Positions 18,501 through 27,424 of a stretch of 55,469 bases of DNA are shown here, one piece after another (positions within the stretch are counted from its first letter, which is position 1; every line of letters begins with the position of its first letter). Both the position numbers and the translations under genes were made by a program. The notes below the pieces were generated by a model that worked only from the letters and a program-made list of their open reading frames with translations, made no database searches and was not told the origin of the DNA. The DNA comes from Dehalococcoidia bacterium (lineage in GTDB: Bacteria; Chloroflexota; Dehalococcoidia; Dehalococcoidales; Fen-1064): the NCBI GenBank assembly GCA_011170375.1, contig DUEV01000015.1, positions 1 to 55,469 on the forward strand, written 5' to 3'.

Positions 18501-20210
18501 TCAGGCGATTGACATGATGCTACGCACTACTTCGCTCACTGAGGTAATGCCCTCTTTTACCTTCAGCATACCGTCGCGCTTCATTGTCACCATTCCTTCC
18601 TCGATTGCCTCGGTCCTGATATCATCAGCGCTGATATTGGTGAGTAACAATCTCCGAAGTCTCTCACTCATAACCAAGAGCTCAAAAATTCCGGTACGCC
18701 CCCGGTAGCCAGTATTGGCACAGGTTTTGCACCCCGTACCAACGTATAACGTAGCTGGTTCATCTCCCATCACCGTAGAGTAGGCAACTCGTTCTTCCAT
18801 CGTCAGTTCTGACGGGACAGTGCAATAAGGGCAGATACGTCGAATCATCCGCTGAGAAACAATACCGGCCAGTGTTGAAGAGATAAGATATGGCTCGACA
18901 CCTAGGTCCATCAGCCGAAAAACCATACTGACAGCATCATTGGCATGTATTGAGGCCAGCACCAGGTGCCCGGTGAGGGATGCCTGGACTGCCGTCTCTG
19001 CTGTATCTCTATCACGTATCTCGCCGACCAGAATAATATCAGGGTCATGCCGGACGATAGCCCGCAGCCCGCTAGCATAGGTAATGCCAGCCTTAGGATT
19101 GACCTGCGTCTGACTGATATCTGGGAACCGGTACTCAATGGGGTCCTCAATTGTGAGGATATTGTTCCCATCTCGATCAATCTCATTAATCGATGCATAG
19201 AGGGTAGTCGTCTTACCCGAGCCTGTCGGACCACCAACCAATATCAGGCCGTACGGGCTTTTCAGTAGTGCTTGATATTTCTTGAGCGTGTCAAGGCGGA
19301 AGCCAAGCTCAGACAGGGTGAAAAGAGAAAGGGACTTATCAAGAATCCGCAGTGTTACACGTTCACCGTAGGCCGTCGCCATGGTGGCAGCCCGAATGTC
19401 AACATCCCTGTTCCCTACCTTGACAGAAAATTGGCCATCCTGGGGGCGTCTTTGCTCTGCTATGTTCATTTCAGCCAGGATTTTAATCCGGGACAAAAGG
19501 GGCACGTGGGCAGCTAGTGGCAGGGCGAACATATTATGCAAGATGCCATCAATACGGTAACGGACACGCAGGCCGTGCTCGTTCGGCTCCAGATGAATAT
19601 CCGACGCTCTGTCCCGGACTGCCTGCTTGATAAGCAGGTCCAGACTCTGAGCAATCGGCGTACTGGAAATCACCTTTGAAGTTAAGACTGATTCTTCTTC
19701 TTTAGCAGGCTTGGTAAACTGACTCACCTGCTTCTCTATTTCACTACTGGACCGATAGCTAAGGTCTATCGCCCGCTCAATATCAGAAGGAACGCCTAGT
19801 GCCACCTCTATCCTCATCGCCGTCTGCGCCCTGATGTCACGGATAGCTCGGATATTATCGGGATAAGCCATGACCACTATCAGTGCGTCGCCGACCACCT
19901 CGAGCGGAATGAGCGTAAATTTTCTGGCCATGTCCTCGGGGACCATTTTCAAGGCATCGGACTGCACCACACGTTTCTTCAAGTCAACCAGCGGCAGGTT
20001 CATCTGGATGCTGTACACTGCCGCCATATCTTCGGCTGTAACCATGCCCTGGCTTACCAGAATCTCGCCGAGCTTCCCAGCCTGCTTACGCTGAAGCTTC
20101 AAGGCATCCTCAAGCTGCTCCTGCGTAATCAGACCCTCCTCGACCAACAGCTGGCCGATAGGCTTGCGCATCACATTCTCAGCAGGTGTCTGTAGTCTTT
20201 CAATAGCCAA
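18501..20210 (-). CDS. pilB: Pilus extension ATPase PilB (GspE family)
   Basis: Hexameric ATPase that drives pilus or pseudopilus assembly from the cytoplasm. Of 569 residues, the N-terminal MshEN domain (about 15-150) has IGQLLVEEGLITQEQLEDAL and is a possible c-di-GMP site. Walker A is GPTGSGKTTT (about 328-336). The Asp and His boxes (EDPIEYRF, LVGEIRDRDTAETA, GHLVLASIHAND) are present, as are the zinc cysteines in CPYC and CKTC. The start is TTG 20210 with GGAGA upstream, overlapping the HTH reading frame by 11 bases. No retraction ATPase (PilT) is seen nearby. Confidence 0.95.
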   Translation of the reverse strand: MAIERLQTPAENVMRKPIGQLLVEEGLITQEQLEDALKLQRKQAGKLGEILVSQGMVTAEDMAAVYSIQMNLPLVDLKKRVVQSDALKMVPEDMARKFTLIPLEVVGDALIVVMAYPDNIRAIRDIRAQTAMRIEVALGVPSDIERAIDLSYRSSSEIEKQVSQFTKPAKEEESVLTSKVISSTPIAQSLDLLIKQAVRDRASDIHLEPNEHGLRVRYRIDGILHNMFALPLAAHVPLLSRIKILAEMNIAEQRRPQDGQFSVKVGNRDVDIRAATMATAYGERVTLRILDKSLSLFTLSELGFRLDTLKKYQALLKSPYGLILVGGPTGSGKTTTLYASINEIDRDGNNILTIEDPIEYRFPDISQTQVNPKAGITYASGLRAIVRHDPDIILVGEIRDRDTAETAVQASLTGHLVLASIHANDAVSMVFRLMDLGVEPYLISSTLAGIVSQRMIRRICPYCTVPSELTMEERVAYSTVMGDEPATLYVGTGCKTCANTGYRGRTGIFELLVMSERLRRLLLTNISADDIRTEAIEEGMVTMKRDGMLKVKEGITSVSEVVRSIMSIA

Positions 20211-20442
20211 CTTGTTTCTCCATTATTGCAACCTCTCCAATCCTAGCTACCGGTAAAGAGTAGTTGCTGCCCAGTTCATTCCCTCTTCCAACCTGAACCG
20301 TCAGCCACCCCATAGGCTCAATCCGGTAGCTATGCGAAACACTCAGTTCACTCCACCACCGTACAGTGTCGGCCTGGGCGTTGAGAAAATAGGCTACCTC
20401 TCCCACTGTCAGTACTGGGCTCTGTTGACAATCACGTGTCAT
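20200..20442 (-). CDS. Small HTH protein at the head of the pilus operon, possibly frameshifted
   Basis: An 80-residue frame. VLTVGEVAYFLNAQADTVRW (about 10-29) matches the HTH_17/excisionase core of the gene at 10191. The expected wing (basic, GPRG-RRF-RED-like) is replaced by GWLTVQVGRGNEL. A +1 frame at the same point would read GVADGSGWKRE before a stop, which is closer to the expected wing. This suggests a damaged gene. It overlaps the pilB start by 11 bases and may have controlled or be translationally coupled to the pilus genes. Confidence 0.5.
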   Translation of the reverse strand: MTRDCQQSPVLTVGEVAYFLNAQADTVRWWSELSVSHSYRIEPMGWLTVQVGRGNELGSNYSLPVARIGEVAIMEKQVGY

Positions 20443-20872
20443 ATTGTTAGCCCCGCTATTCTAACCAAATTGAACCCTTCTCTAGACTGCAAGGCTACAC
20501 CTGGCTTAGTTCATTCTTACATCCCCACCCTGTTTCAACAAGCGACTGGGGGCCAAGTATAATGAACCGAGCGGCCATACTTTGTGGAATGCAGAGACCA
20601 TACATATGGCCTCCTATCACGCCTCGGATGAGCAAATGGCTAAGCATATTGGCACGAGTTGAGCCACCACCTATTGTCCAGACACTCCTGCCCCTAGGAA
20701 AAACCTTCTTCATATCCATACAAACTCCAACATTTCTACGGGATAGATTTCTCGGAGTGGGTCACTTAAATGACATTTTTATCTGAAGGTTGTATTATAA
20801 TGGCGACTAGTTGACCCACCGCTATAAAATGTTAGAGACTCAAGTGAGTCACAAATTGAATGAGGAGGAAAA
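20443..20872. other. 430 bp intergenic region with probable promoter
   Basis: This gap separates two divergent genes. TATAAT at 20796-20801 with ATGACA at 20770-20775 could be a promoter for the dehydratase gene, although the 20-base spacer is long. An unassigned 74-codon frame on the minus strand (20495-20719) looks somewhat protein-like but has no recognised family. No repeat or RNA gene was identified. Confidence 0.4.
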
Positions 20873-22357
20873 ATGCGAACAAAAGAGCAGTACTTTCAGG
20901 GACTGTCCAAGATGAGGCGGAATCTCTACTACAACGGCGAGCTAATCGACCGCCTCGATGAGCGACAGATGGACTGCCTCAATACTATTGGCACCACCTT
21001 CGAGGAAGCCGCCAAGCCGGAGTATCAGGAACTGTGCACGGCTATCTCTCATCTCACCGGTGAGAGAATTAACCGCTTTAACCACATTCACCAGAACACG
21101 GATGACCTGCATAAAAAACAGGACATGACCCGTATGTATTGCCAGAAGGTAGCCGGCTGTATTCAGCGGTGCATGGGTATCGACGCCGTCAACGCCATCT
21201 ACAATGTATCCTATGAAGCGGACAAATCAAACAACGGCGCCACTGAGTACCATGAGAATTTCAAAAAGTGGCTTACTCGCTTCCAGACCGAAGACCTGGT
21301 GGGCTGCTGCGCTCAGACAGACGTCAAGGGCGACCGGATGCTGAGGCCTGCCGACCAGCCGGATCCCGACGCCTACGTACGTATCAAGGAAAGACTGAGC
21401 GATGGCATCGTGGTCAGCGGCTGCAAGCTGCATATCTCTGAAGCCTCAGTGGCCGATGAGGTGCTGGTGGTACCTACGAGGGCATTACGCGAAGAGGATA
21501 AAGACTACGCCGTTGCTTTTGCCGTACCGGGCGACTGGGAAGGACTGAAGCAGACAGTTACCATCAGGAACTACAGGCCCAGGCAGCATTTCCCCCGTGG
21601 GTTTATGCAGGGTGCCACCGATTCCTATATGATTTTTGACGACTGTTTCGTACCGTGGGAAAGAGTATTCCTGGCAGGTGAGTGGCAACATGGTGGCGTC
21701 CTGGCATTATTATTTGCCCTGTTCCACCGTCACTCATATTCTGGCTGCAAGCCCGCCCTCGGCGACATCCTGCTGGGCACGGCTGCTCTGGCTGCCGATG
21801 TAAACAATATTCAGAGAGCGCCGCATGTACGTGGACAGCTGGCCGAGATAATAATGGTTACAGAGCTCGGTTATGCTGCCGGATACACGGCCTCGGACCT
21901 CGGTAAACCAGAGGTCTACATGCCGGGCCAGGGCTTCATACCGTATGGTCCCGGTTCCTATATCCCTCATTCCATTTTCTGCAACGTCGGCCGCTGCCTG
22001 ACTGGCGAAGCCGTCTTTCATGAGGCGGAGATACTCTGCGCAATATCGGGCGGGGTGCCAGCGACATTCCCACACGAGAAGGAGTTTGTCAATCCAGAGA
22101 CCAGAGACCTGCTGCTGAAGTACACCACGCGCAGCTCCAAAATATCGCCCGAGGACCAGGCACAGTTCTGGCGCTTCATGGAAGACTCGCTGTGTTCAAC
22201 GGCTTCAGGTGCAGCCAGGCTGGGGGCTTATCACGGAGGCGGTTCGCCCATCATGGAGCAGATTGCCATCACCACCCAGTATGATATCGAGGCAAGGAAG
22301 AAGCTGGTCAAGTACATCGCCGGCATGAGCGGAGGTGACCGCGAGGCCCTGGGTTAA
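20873..22357 (+). CDS. 4-hydroxybutyryl-CoA dehydratase / vinylacetyl-CoA isomerase family flavoprotein
   Basis: A 494-residue HpaB/4-hydroxybutyryl-CoA dehydratase family protein. Alignment in memory with the clostridial enzyme (AbfD) places the four [4Fe-4S] ligands at Cys96, Cys100 (GCIQRCMGID), His285 and Cys292 (HRHSYSGC). The shared segments NRFNHIHQNTDDLHKKQDM and TDVKGDR are also present. The family uses FAD and a 4Fe-4S cluster to dehydrate 4-hydroxybutyryl-CoA to crotonyl-CoA; close homologues may use other CoA thioesters. ATG 20873 is preceded by GAGGAGG. It stands alone, with no CoA-transferase, dehydrogenase or beta-oxidation genes beside it. Confidence 0.85.
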   Translation: MRTKEQYFQGLSKMRRNLYYNGELIDRLDERQMDCLNTIGTTFEEAAKPEYQELCTAISHLTGERINRFNHIHQNTDDLHKKQDMTRMYCQKVAGCIQRCMGIDAVNAIYNVSYEADKSNNGATEYHENFKKWLTRFQTEDLVGCCAQTDVKGDRMLRPADQPDPDAYVRIKERLSDGIVVSGCKLHISEASVADEVLVVPTRALREEDKDYAVAFAVPGDWEGLKQTVTIRNYRPRQHFPRGFMQGATDSYMIFDDCFVPWERVFLAGEWQHGGVLALLFALFHRHSYSGCKPALGDILLGTAALAADVNNIQRAPHVRGQLAEIIMVTELGYAAGYTASDLGKPEVYMPGQGFIPYGPGSYIPHSIFCNVGRCLTGEAVFHEAEILCAISGGVPATFPHEKEFVNPETRDLLLKYTTRSSKISPEDQAQFWRFMEDSLCSTASGAARLGAYHGGGSPIMEQIAITTQYDIEARKKLVKYIAGMSGGDREALG

Positions 22358-22401
22358 TATATGGCCCCGTCAGCTCTAGAGAGGTAAGAGCCGTTAGATT
22401 A

Positions 22402-22438
22402 GACATCACTTGACATCACTCTAGTTTACACGTAGACT
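22402..22438 (+). promoter_or_regulatory. Promoter with overlapping direct repeat before the kinase gene
   Basis: TTGACA at 22410-22415 and TAGACT at 22433-22438 are 17 bases apart, close to the sigma-70 consensus. The nonamer GACATCACT occurs twice (22402-22410 and 22412-22420), straddling the -35 box, where a repressor could compete with RNA polymerase. The kinase GTG is 33 bases after the -10. Confidence 0.6.
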
Positions 22439-22470
22439 GTGGGCACCGAGCCTGTGCTTACGAGTGAGTT

Positions 22471-25400
22471 GTGAAGTGCCCAAAGTGCCAAACAGAGAAT
22501 CCTGAAGGTGTAAAGTTTTGTGGAGAGTGTGGGCAGTCGCTCCAGACAGAGTTGACCTGTCCAGAATGTGGTCATGTTAACCCCTCGGATGTTGAGTTCT
22601 GCTATGAATGCGGTCATCCTTTAACAGAACTGGCACAAGAGCCAACTTCCGAAGTGTCACCCCCCTCCCCTGAACCCACCTCCTTTGCCGGTGGGCGCTA
22701 CCAAGTAAAGCAGTTCCTCGGTGAGGGCGGCAAGAAAAAAGTCTACCTTGCCCACGATAACACCCTCGACCGTGACGTTGCCTTTGCACTTATAAAGACC
22801 GAGAAACTGGACGACGAGGCCCGTACCCGTATCCAGCGTGAAGCTCAGGCTATAGGCAGACTCGGTGACCACCACAATATCGTCACCATCTATGACTTCG
22901 GGGAGCACGAAAAACAGCCCTATATCGTTCTACCTGTGATGGCGGGGGGCGATGTCGAGGGGCTTATCGAGAAAGCACCTGAACACCGACTCCCCCTCGA
23001 GCAGGCTATCGATATTACCAAGTCAGTCTGTCAGGGCTTAGAGTTCGCCCATTCGAAGGGTATCATCCACCGCGACCTCAAGCCGGGTAACGTCTGGTTG
23101 AGTGCCGACGGTACTGCCAAGCTCGGTGACTTCGGCCTGGCGGTGGCGGTCGACCTTTCTCGCCTTACCCAGTCGGGTATGATGGTGGGCACAGTGTCCT
23201 ACATGCCACCGGAGCAGGCGATGGGCGGCAAGGTAACACCGAAAGCAGACCTCTACTCCCTGGGGGCGATGCTCTACGAGATGGTTACAGGGAGACCCCC
23301 CTTCATCGGGGATGACTCGGTGGCTATCATCGGGCAGCATATCAATACATCAGTGGTGTCGCCCGCCTGGCACAGGGCGGACCTGCCAGCGGGGCTAGAG
23401 GTACTGATTTTACAGCTGCTGGAGAAAGACCCGGAGAAAAGACCTGACTCTGCTGCTGATGTGCTCAAAGCCCTGGAATCAATCGAGCAGGGCAAGGTGA
23501 CCGAGACGGTATCGCAGGTAACGGCCGCTCCGGAAAGTCCCCTCTACCGCCGTGTCTTTGTTGGTCGTGAGCCGGAGCAAAAGCAGCTACAGGCGGCTTT
23601 TGATGGGGCTATGTCGGGGCAGGGCGCTTTGATGATGGTAGTGGGTGAGCCAGGTATCGGTAAGACCGCCCTTTGCGAGCAGCTGTCTACCTACGTAACC
23701 CTTCGTGGCGGCAAGACCCTGGTGGGTCACTGCTACGAGGAGGGCTCTTTGTCACTGCCCTACCTGGCCTTTGTGGAGGCAATGCGTTCCTATGTACTGT
23801 CACGAGAGACCAGAGACCTGAGGAGGGAGCTTGGGACAGGGGCGGCTGACGTTGCTCGTATAGTGTCCGAGGTAAGGGAGAAACTGAAGGTAGAACCGAG
23901 ACCACCAGAAAGCCCCGAGGAGGAGCGCTACCGTCTCTTCCAGGCGGTGACCAGCTTCCTCACAAATGCTGCCAAAGTCCAGCCGCTATTGATTGTATTA
24001 GAAGACCTGCACGACTCCGATAAGGGTACATTGGAGATGCTAACTCACGTCTCGCGTAACCTCGGTGGTGCAAGGCTCGTCATTGTCGGTACCTACCGTG
24101 ATGTGGAAGTAGACCGTACTCACCCCCTGTCGGCGGCGCTGGCTGAGCTACGTCGTGTTGCCACCTTTAACCGCATCCTGCTGCGGGGTCTCAATGCCGA
24201 TGAAGTTAGAAGGATGCTGGAGAGCATCGTCAGGCAGGAGGTGCCCTGGGGACTGGCCGAGGCAGTACACCGCCAGACTGAGGGCAACCCTCTCTTTGTA
24301 CAGGAGGTGGTACGCTATCTGGTCGAAGAAGGTCTTATCAGCCGGGAAGAAGGACAGTGGCGGGCTACCACACTTGAAATGAGTATTCCCGAAGGGCTGC
24401 GGGATGTTGTCGGTAAACGCCTCTCGGGTCTGAGCCAGGAATGTAATCGAATCCTGTCTATTGCCTCAGTGATAGGCAGGGAGTTCCGGCTGGCTGTACT
24501 GCAGAAGGTGGCCGGTGTATCAGATGACGAGCTATTCGCTGCCCTAGAGGAGGCAAAAGGAGCTGCCGTAGTAGAGGAGCGCTCCGCTGTGGGAGCGGCA
24601 GTGACTTATCGCTTTACCCATGCCTTCTTCCGCCAGACGCTATATGAAGAGATTATCGCCCCAAGGAGAATACGGCTCCACCAGCAGGTAGGTAAAGCAC
24701 TGGAAGAAGTGTACGAAAAGCGTCTTAAAGAACACGCCACCGAGCTGGCCGAGCACTTTTCCTATTCTTCTGACCCAGCTGACCTGGCCAAGGCAGTCAG
24801 CTATGGTGAGATGGCCGCACAACGGGCAATGTCTGTTTATGCCTATGGAGAGGCGGTACGTCTGCTGGAGCAGGCACTTAAAGTGCAGGAAGTGCTTGAC
24901 CCGGAGGACAAGGGCAAGCGGTGTGACCTGCTGGTGGCTCTGAGTGAGGCTTTGTGTGCCACTATGGAACCTAGGCGTCTACTTGACAAAGAGTTGCCGG
25001 AGTTATTCTCGCTGGCCGAGACCATAAAGAATAATGAATATGCCTCTCTGGCCTGCATCTTTGCAATAAGAGCACTTGTCATTGAGCAGGGGGCTGTGGG
25101 TGTAGCGACACCGGAAGCAGTCTTGTGGGCAGAGCGGGCTGACCAATACGCTCGGCCGGAAACAGTAGAGCGTGCTACTGCGGATGCGTGTCTTGGGGCT
25201 GTAAGGTTCGCCACTGGCGACCGGAAATCAGCACGTAAGCTTTTGGATAAAGCCCTCGAACAAGCCAGTCGCCTTGGTGACCCTGAAACATTCTGGATTG
25301 CAGCTTCATTCTGGATAAGTTATTCTCAAGCCCCACATCACTTTAAAAAAGCCGCATCTCTGGCCAATGAAATTATGCTTACAACACGGCCAAAGAGGTT

Positions 25401-26283
25401 AGAACCGGCTTCTCTCGGACTTAGATGTGCAAGTCTTGCTTTTCTCGCTTCAGGGCAGCGGCAACAAGCTCAGGAGTGCTGTGACGAGTTGCGGAATCTA
25501 TATGAGCGCACCGGCCATAATTGGTGTTTCTTCCGTTACATGACCTTGAATGCCTTGATGGCAGCCATAGATGGCCACCTGGAGGAGGTTGTGCAGATAG
25601 GACGTCAGATGATAGCTCGCGGACAGGAATTAGGTATAGCGGTCTTAGCTTTCGGGCTGGCAAGAAACGCTGATTTGAGACCCAGACTCTATCTCGGGAG
25701 AAATCTCGAACGTTTTGAACAAACTTACCGCGATGGGTTACAAGGCTTGGGTATGCAGCCTGATGCGGCGCTATGTTTAATTAATGCCTACTTGGGTCGG
25801 TCTGTTGAGGTGGAAGAAATGCTGGAGCGACTGGTGGTTAAACGTCCTCATTTCGGTACTGCCGACGACGAGGTTCAGGTACAGGGGGAAATGGCGTATC
25901 TGGAGGCTGCTGTGCTGGTTGGGCACCGGCAGGCAGCAGAGATGCTACTGAAACGTTTTACCGGCAGCAATGTCTGTACACCTGGTGATACCTACATTAC
26001 GTGCGTTTCACGTCACCTCGGAGCCGCCGCAGCCCTTCTCGGCAGACCAGAGGAAGCTCGCAACCACTATCAGGAAGCCATCAGGGTCTGTACTGACATG
26101 AGGTTCCGCCCGGAGCTGGCCCTCACCCGCCTCCAGCTTGCCGAGATGCTCTTAGAACACTACCCCGATGAGAAGTCTGAGGCTCTGGAGCACTTGGACT
26201 TTGCCATCAAGGAGTTCCGTGAGATGAAGATGCAGCCCTCCCTAGAGAGGGCGCTGCGGCATAAGGAGATTCTGGGGGCTTAA
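22471..26283 (+). CDS. Zinc-ribbon Ser/Thr protein kinase fused to an ATPase and TPR domain
   Basis: A 1270-residue multidomain signalling protein. Two zinc ribbons (CPKC..CGEC, CPEC..CYEC, residues 3-47) are followed by a Pro-rich linker. A complete Hanks-type kinase (about 77-335) has the glycine loop LGEGGKKKVYLA, Lys109, HRDLKPGN (His200) and DFG (220-222). A predicted AAA/STAND ATPase (about 363-640) has VGREPEQ, Walker A GEPGIGKT (392-399) and Walker B LLIVLEDLHD. Alpha-solenoid TPR-like repeats continue to the end. All kinase catalytic residues are present. There is no transmembrane segment, so it is probably cytoplasmic. The start is GTG 22471; the site upstream is weak. Confidence 0.88.
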   Translation: MKCPKCQTENPEGVKFCGECGQSLQTELTCPECGHVNPSDVEFCYECGHPLTELAQEPTSEVSPPSPEPTSFAGGRYQVKQFLGEGGKKKVYLAHDNTLDRDVAFALIKTEKLDDEARTRIQREAQAIGRLGDHHNIVTIYDFGEHEKQPYIVLPVMAGGDVEGLIEKAPEHRLPLEQAIDITKSVCQGLEFAHSKGIIHRDLKPGNVWLSADGTAKLGDFGLAVAVDLSRLTQSGMMVGTVSYMPPEQAMGGKVTPKADLYSLGAMLYEMVTGRPPFIGDDSVAIIGQHINTSVVSPAWHRADLPAGLEVLILQLLEKDPEKRPDSAADVLKALESIEQGKVTETVSQVTAAPESPLYRRVFVGREPEQKQLQAAFDGAMSGQGALMMVVGEPGIGKTALCEQLSTYVTLRGGKTLVGHCYEEGSLSLPYLAFVEAMRSYVLSRETRDLRRELGTGAADVARIVSEVREKLKVEPRPPESPEEERYRLFQAVTSFLTNAAKVQPLLIVLEDLHDSDKGTLEMLTHVSRNLGGARLVIVGTYRDVEVDRTHPLSAALAELRRVATFNRILLRGLNADEVRRMLESIVRQEVPWGLAEAVHRQTEGNPLFVQEVVRYLVEEGLISREEGQWRATTLEMSIPEGLRDVVGKRLSGLSQECNRILSIASVIGREFRLAVLQKVAGVSDDELFAALEEAKGAAVVEERSAVGAAVTYRFTHAFFRQTLYEEIIAPRRIRLHQQVGKALEEVYEKRLKEHATELAEHFSYSSDPADLAKAVSYGEMAAQRAMSVYAYGEAVRLLEQALKVQEVLDPEDKGKRCDLLVALSEALCATMEPRRLLDKELPELFSLAETIKNNEYASLACIFAIRALVIEQGAVGVATPEAVLWAERADQYARPETVERATADACLGAVRFATGDRKSARKLLDKALEQASRLGDPETFWIAASFWISYSQAPHHFKKAASLANEIMLTTRPKRLEPASLGLRCASLAFLASGQRQQAQECCDELRNLYERTGHNWCFFRYMTLNALMAAIDGHLEEVVQIGRQMIARGQELGIAVLAFGLARNADLRPRLYLGRNLERFEQTYRDGLQGLGMQPDAALCLINAYLGRSVEVEEMLERLVVKRPHFGTADDEVQVQGEMAYLEAAVLVGHRQAAEMLLKRFTGSNVCTPGDTYITCVSRHLGAAAALLGRPEEARNHYQEAIRVCTDMRFRPELALTRLQLAEMLLEHYPDEKSEALEHLDFAIKEFREMKMQPSLERALRHKEILGA

Positions 26284-26462
26284 ATTCGGCTTCCGTTATA
26301 CACTCTGGTGCAATCCTCACAAGGACCCGGAAACATTTGACGCTCTCAGTATCTAACCATTATTATAACCCAGATACACGAGGTATAAGAACATCACTAT
26401 ACGAAGCGTCTTGAAAAGCTATTCACCATTAAACCGAGGGAAAGTCAGGTAGGAGGCGACCA

Positions 26463-27332
26463 TTGGCAAACGTAGCTGTGATGACTGACAGTGTAGCCTG
26501 CATACCCCGAGAACTGGCCAAACAGCACCAAATCAAGGTAGTCCCGGCCGCACATATCTCCGTTGACGGCAAAATCTACATCGATGGTGAAACTATCAGC
26601 GCCACCGAGGCCTACGCGCTTATCAAAAAAGACCCAGACAAATTCGTTACTTCAGCCATACCGCCCGATTACCTTCTGAATGCTTACGAAGAGCTGAGCA
26701 AACAATCGAATCAAATCCTTTTTATCACCATTGCCTCTTCACTGAGTGCGGTCAACCGGACAGCCGGTATAGCCGCTGACCTGCTCAAGGAAAAATCCCC
26801 GGACATTACGGTGCGCATCGTCGACTCCCGAGCCTGTGCTTCCACACAGGGCCTGGTTGTTCTGGAGGCTGCCAGGGCTGCCGCTCAGGGCAAGAGCCTG
26901 GAGGAGACCGCTGCCATAGCCCAGAGGGTCAGGGAGAAGTCTGGCGGCGTGATGATGCTGGACACGTTACGCTATATCTACCGCAGCGGGCGCATGTCAA
27001 AAACAGCCTCAAGAATAGTCTCCCTGCTTAATATCAAGCCGATTAACAGATTAACCGATGAAGGTACTATCGAAATGGTCGACAGAACCAGGAAAAGCCT
27101 GGACGGCATCAACCGCCTGATTAAGTCTATCAGTAAGGAAGCTGAAACGGACTCCCTGCACCTCATGGTCACTCATGCTGCGGCCCCTGACAGAGCGGAA
27201 TACCTGGTTGAGCAGCTTAAACAGAGGTTCAATTGCCTCAGCATGATAATCAGTGACTTCAGTCCAGTAATGGGTTACGGGGCCGGACCCGCCTGCCTTT
27301 TTGTTGGCTTTCATCCCGAAATTGATAAATAA
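26463..27332 (+). CDS. DegV family fatty-acid-binding protein
   Basis: The 289-residue protein has the DegV/FakB fold: an N-terminal VAVMTDSVACIPRELA, a central TSAIPPDYLLNAYEEL and FITIASSLSAVNRTAG lipid-carboxylate loop, and DTLRYIYRSGRMSKTA. Members carry acyl chains for the fatty acid kinase FakA. No fakA-like gene is in the window. The start is TTG 26463, supported by TAGGAGG 8 bases upstream. A 179 bp gap separates it from the kinase gene. Confidence 0.92.
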   Translation: MANVAVMTDSVACIPRELAKQHQIKVVPAAHISVDGKIYIDGETISATEAYALIKKDPDKFVTSAIPPDYLLNAYEELSKQSNQILFITIASSLSAVNRTAGIAADLLKEKSPDITVRIVDSRACASTQGLVVLEAARAAAQGKSLEETAAIAQRVREKSGGVMMLDTLRYIYRSGRMSKTASRIVSLLNIKPINRLTDEGTIEMVDRTRKSLDGINRLIKSISKEAETDSLHLMVTHAAAPDRAEYLVEQLKQRFNCLSMIISDFSPVMGYGAGPACLFVGFHPEIDK

Positions 27333-27424
27333 GATATAGCTGAGGTCGAAAAACTGTAGCTAAACTCTACCGCCTTCTGGGTAAGAGTCACCGGTATCTC
27401 GTCATTTATCAATACTCAGCGACT

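Noticed and set aside
20495-20719. 74-codon minus-strand frame in the 430 bp gap before the dehydratase gene
   Set aside because: It looks mildly protein-like (GGGSTRANMLSHLL) but has no recognised family or start signal, and the opposite strand is also open. Kept as unassigned.
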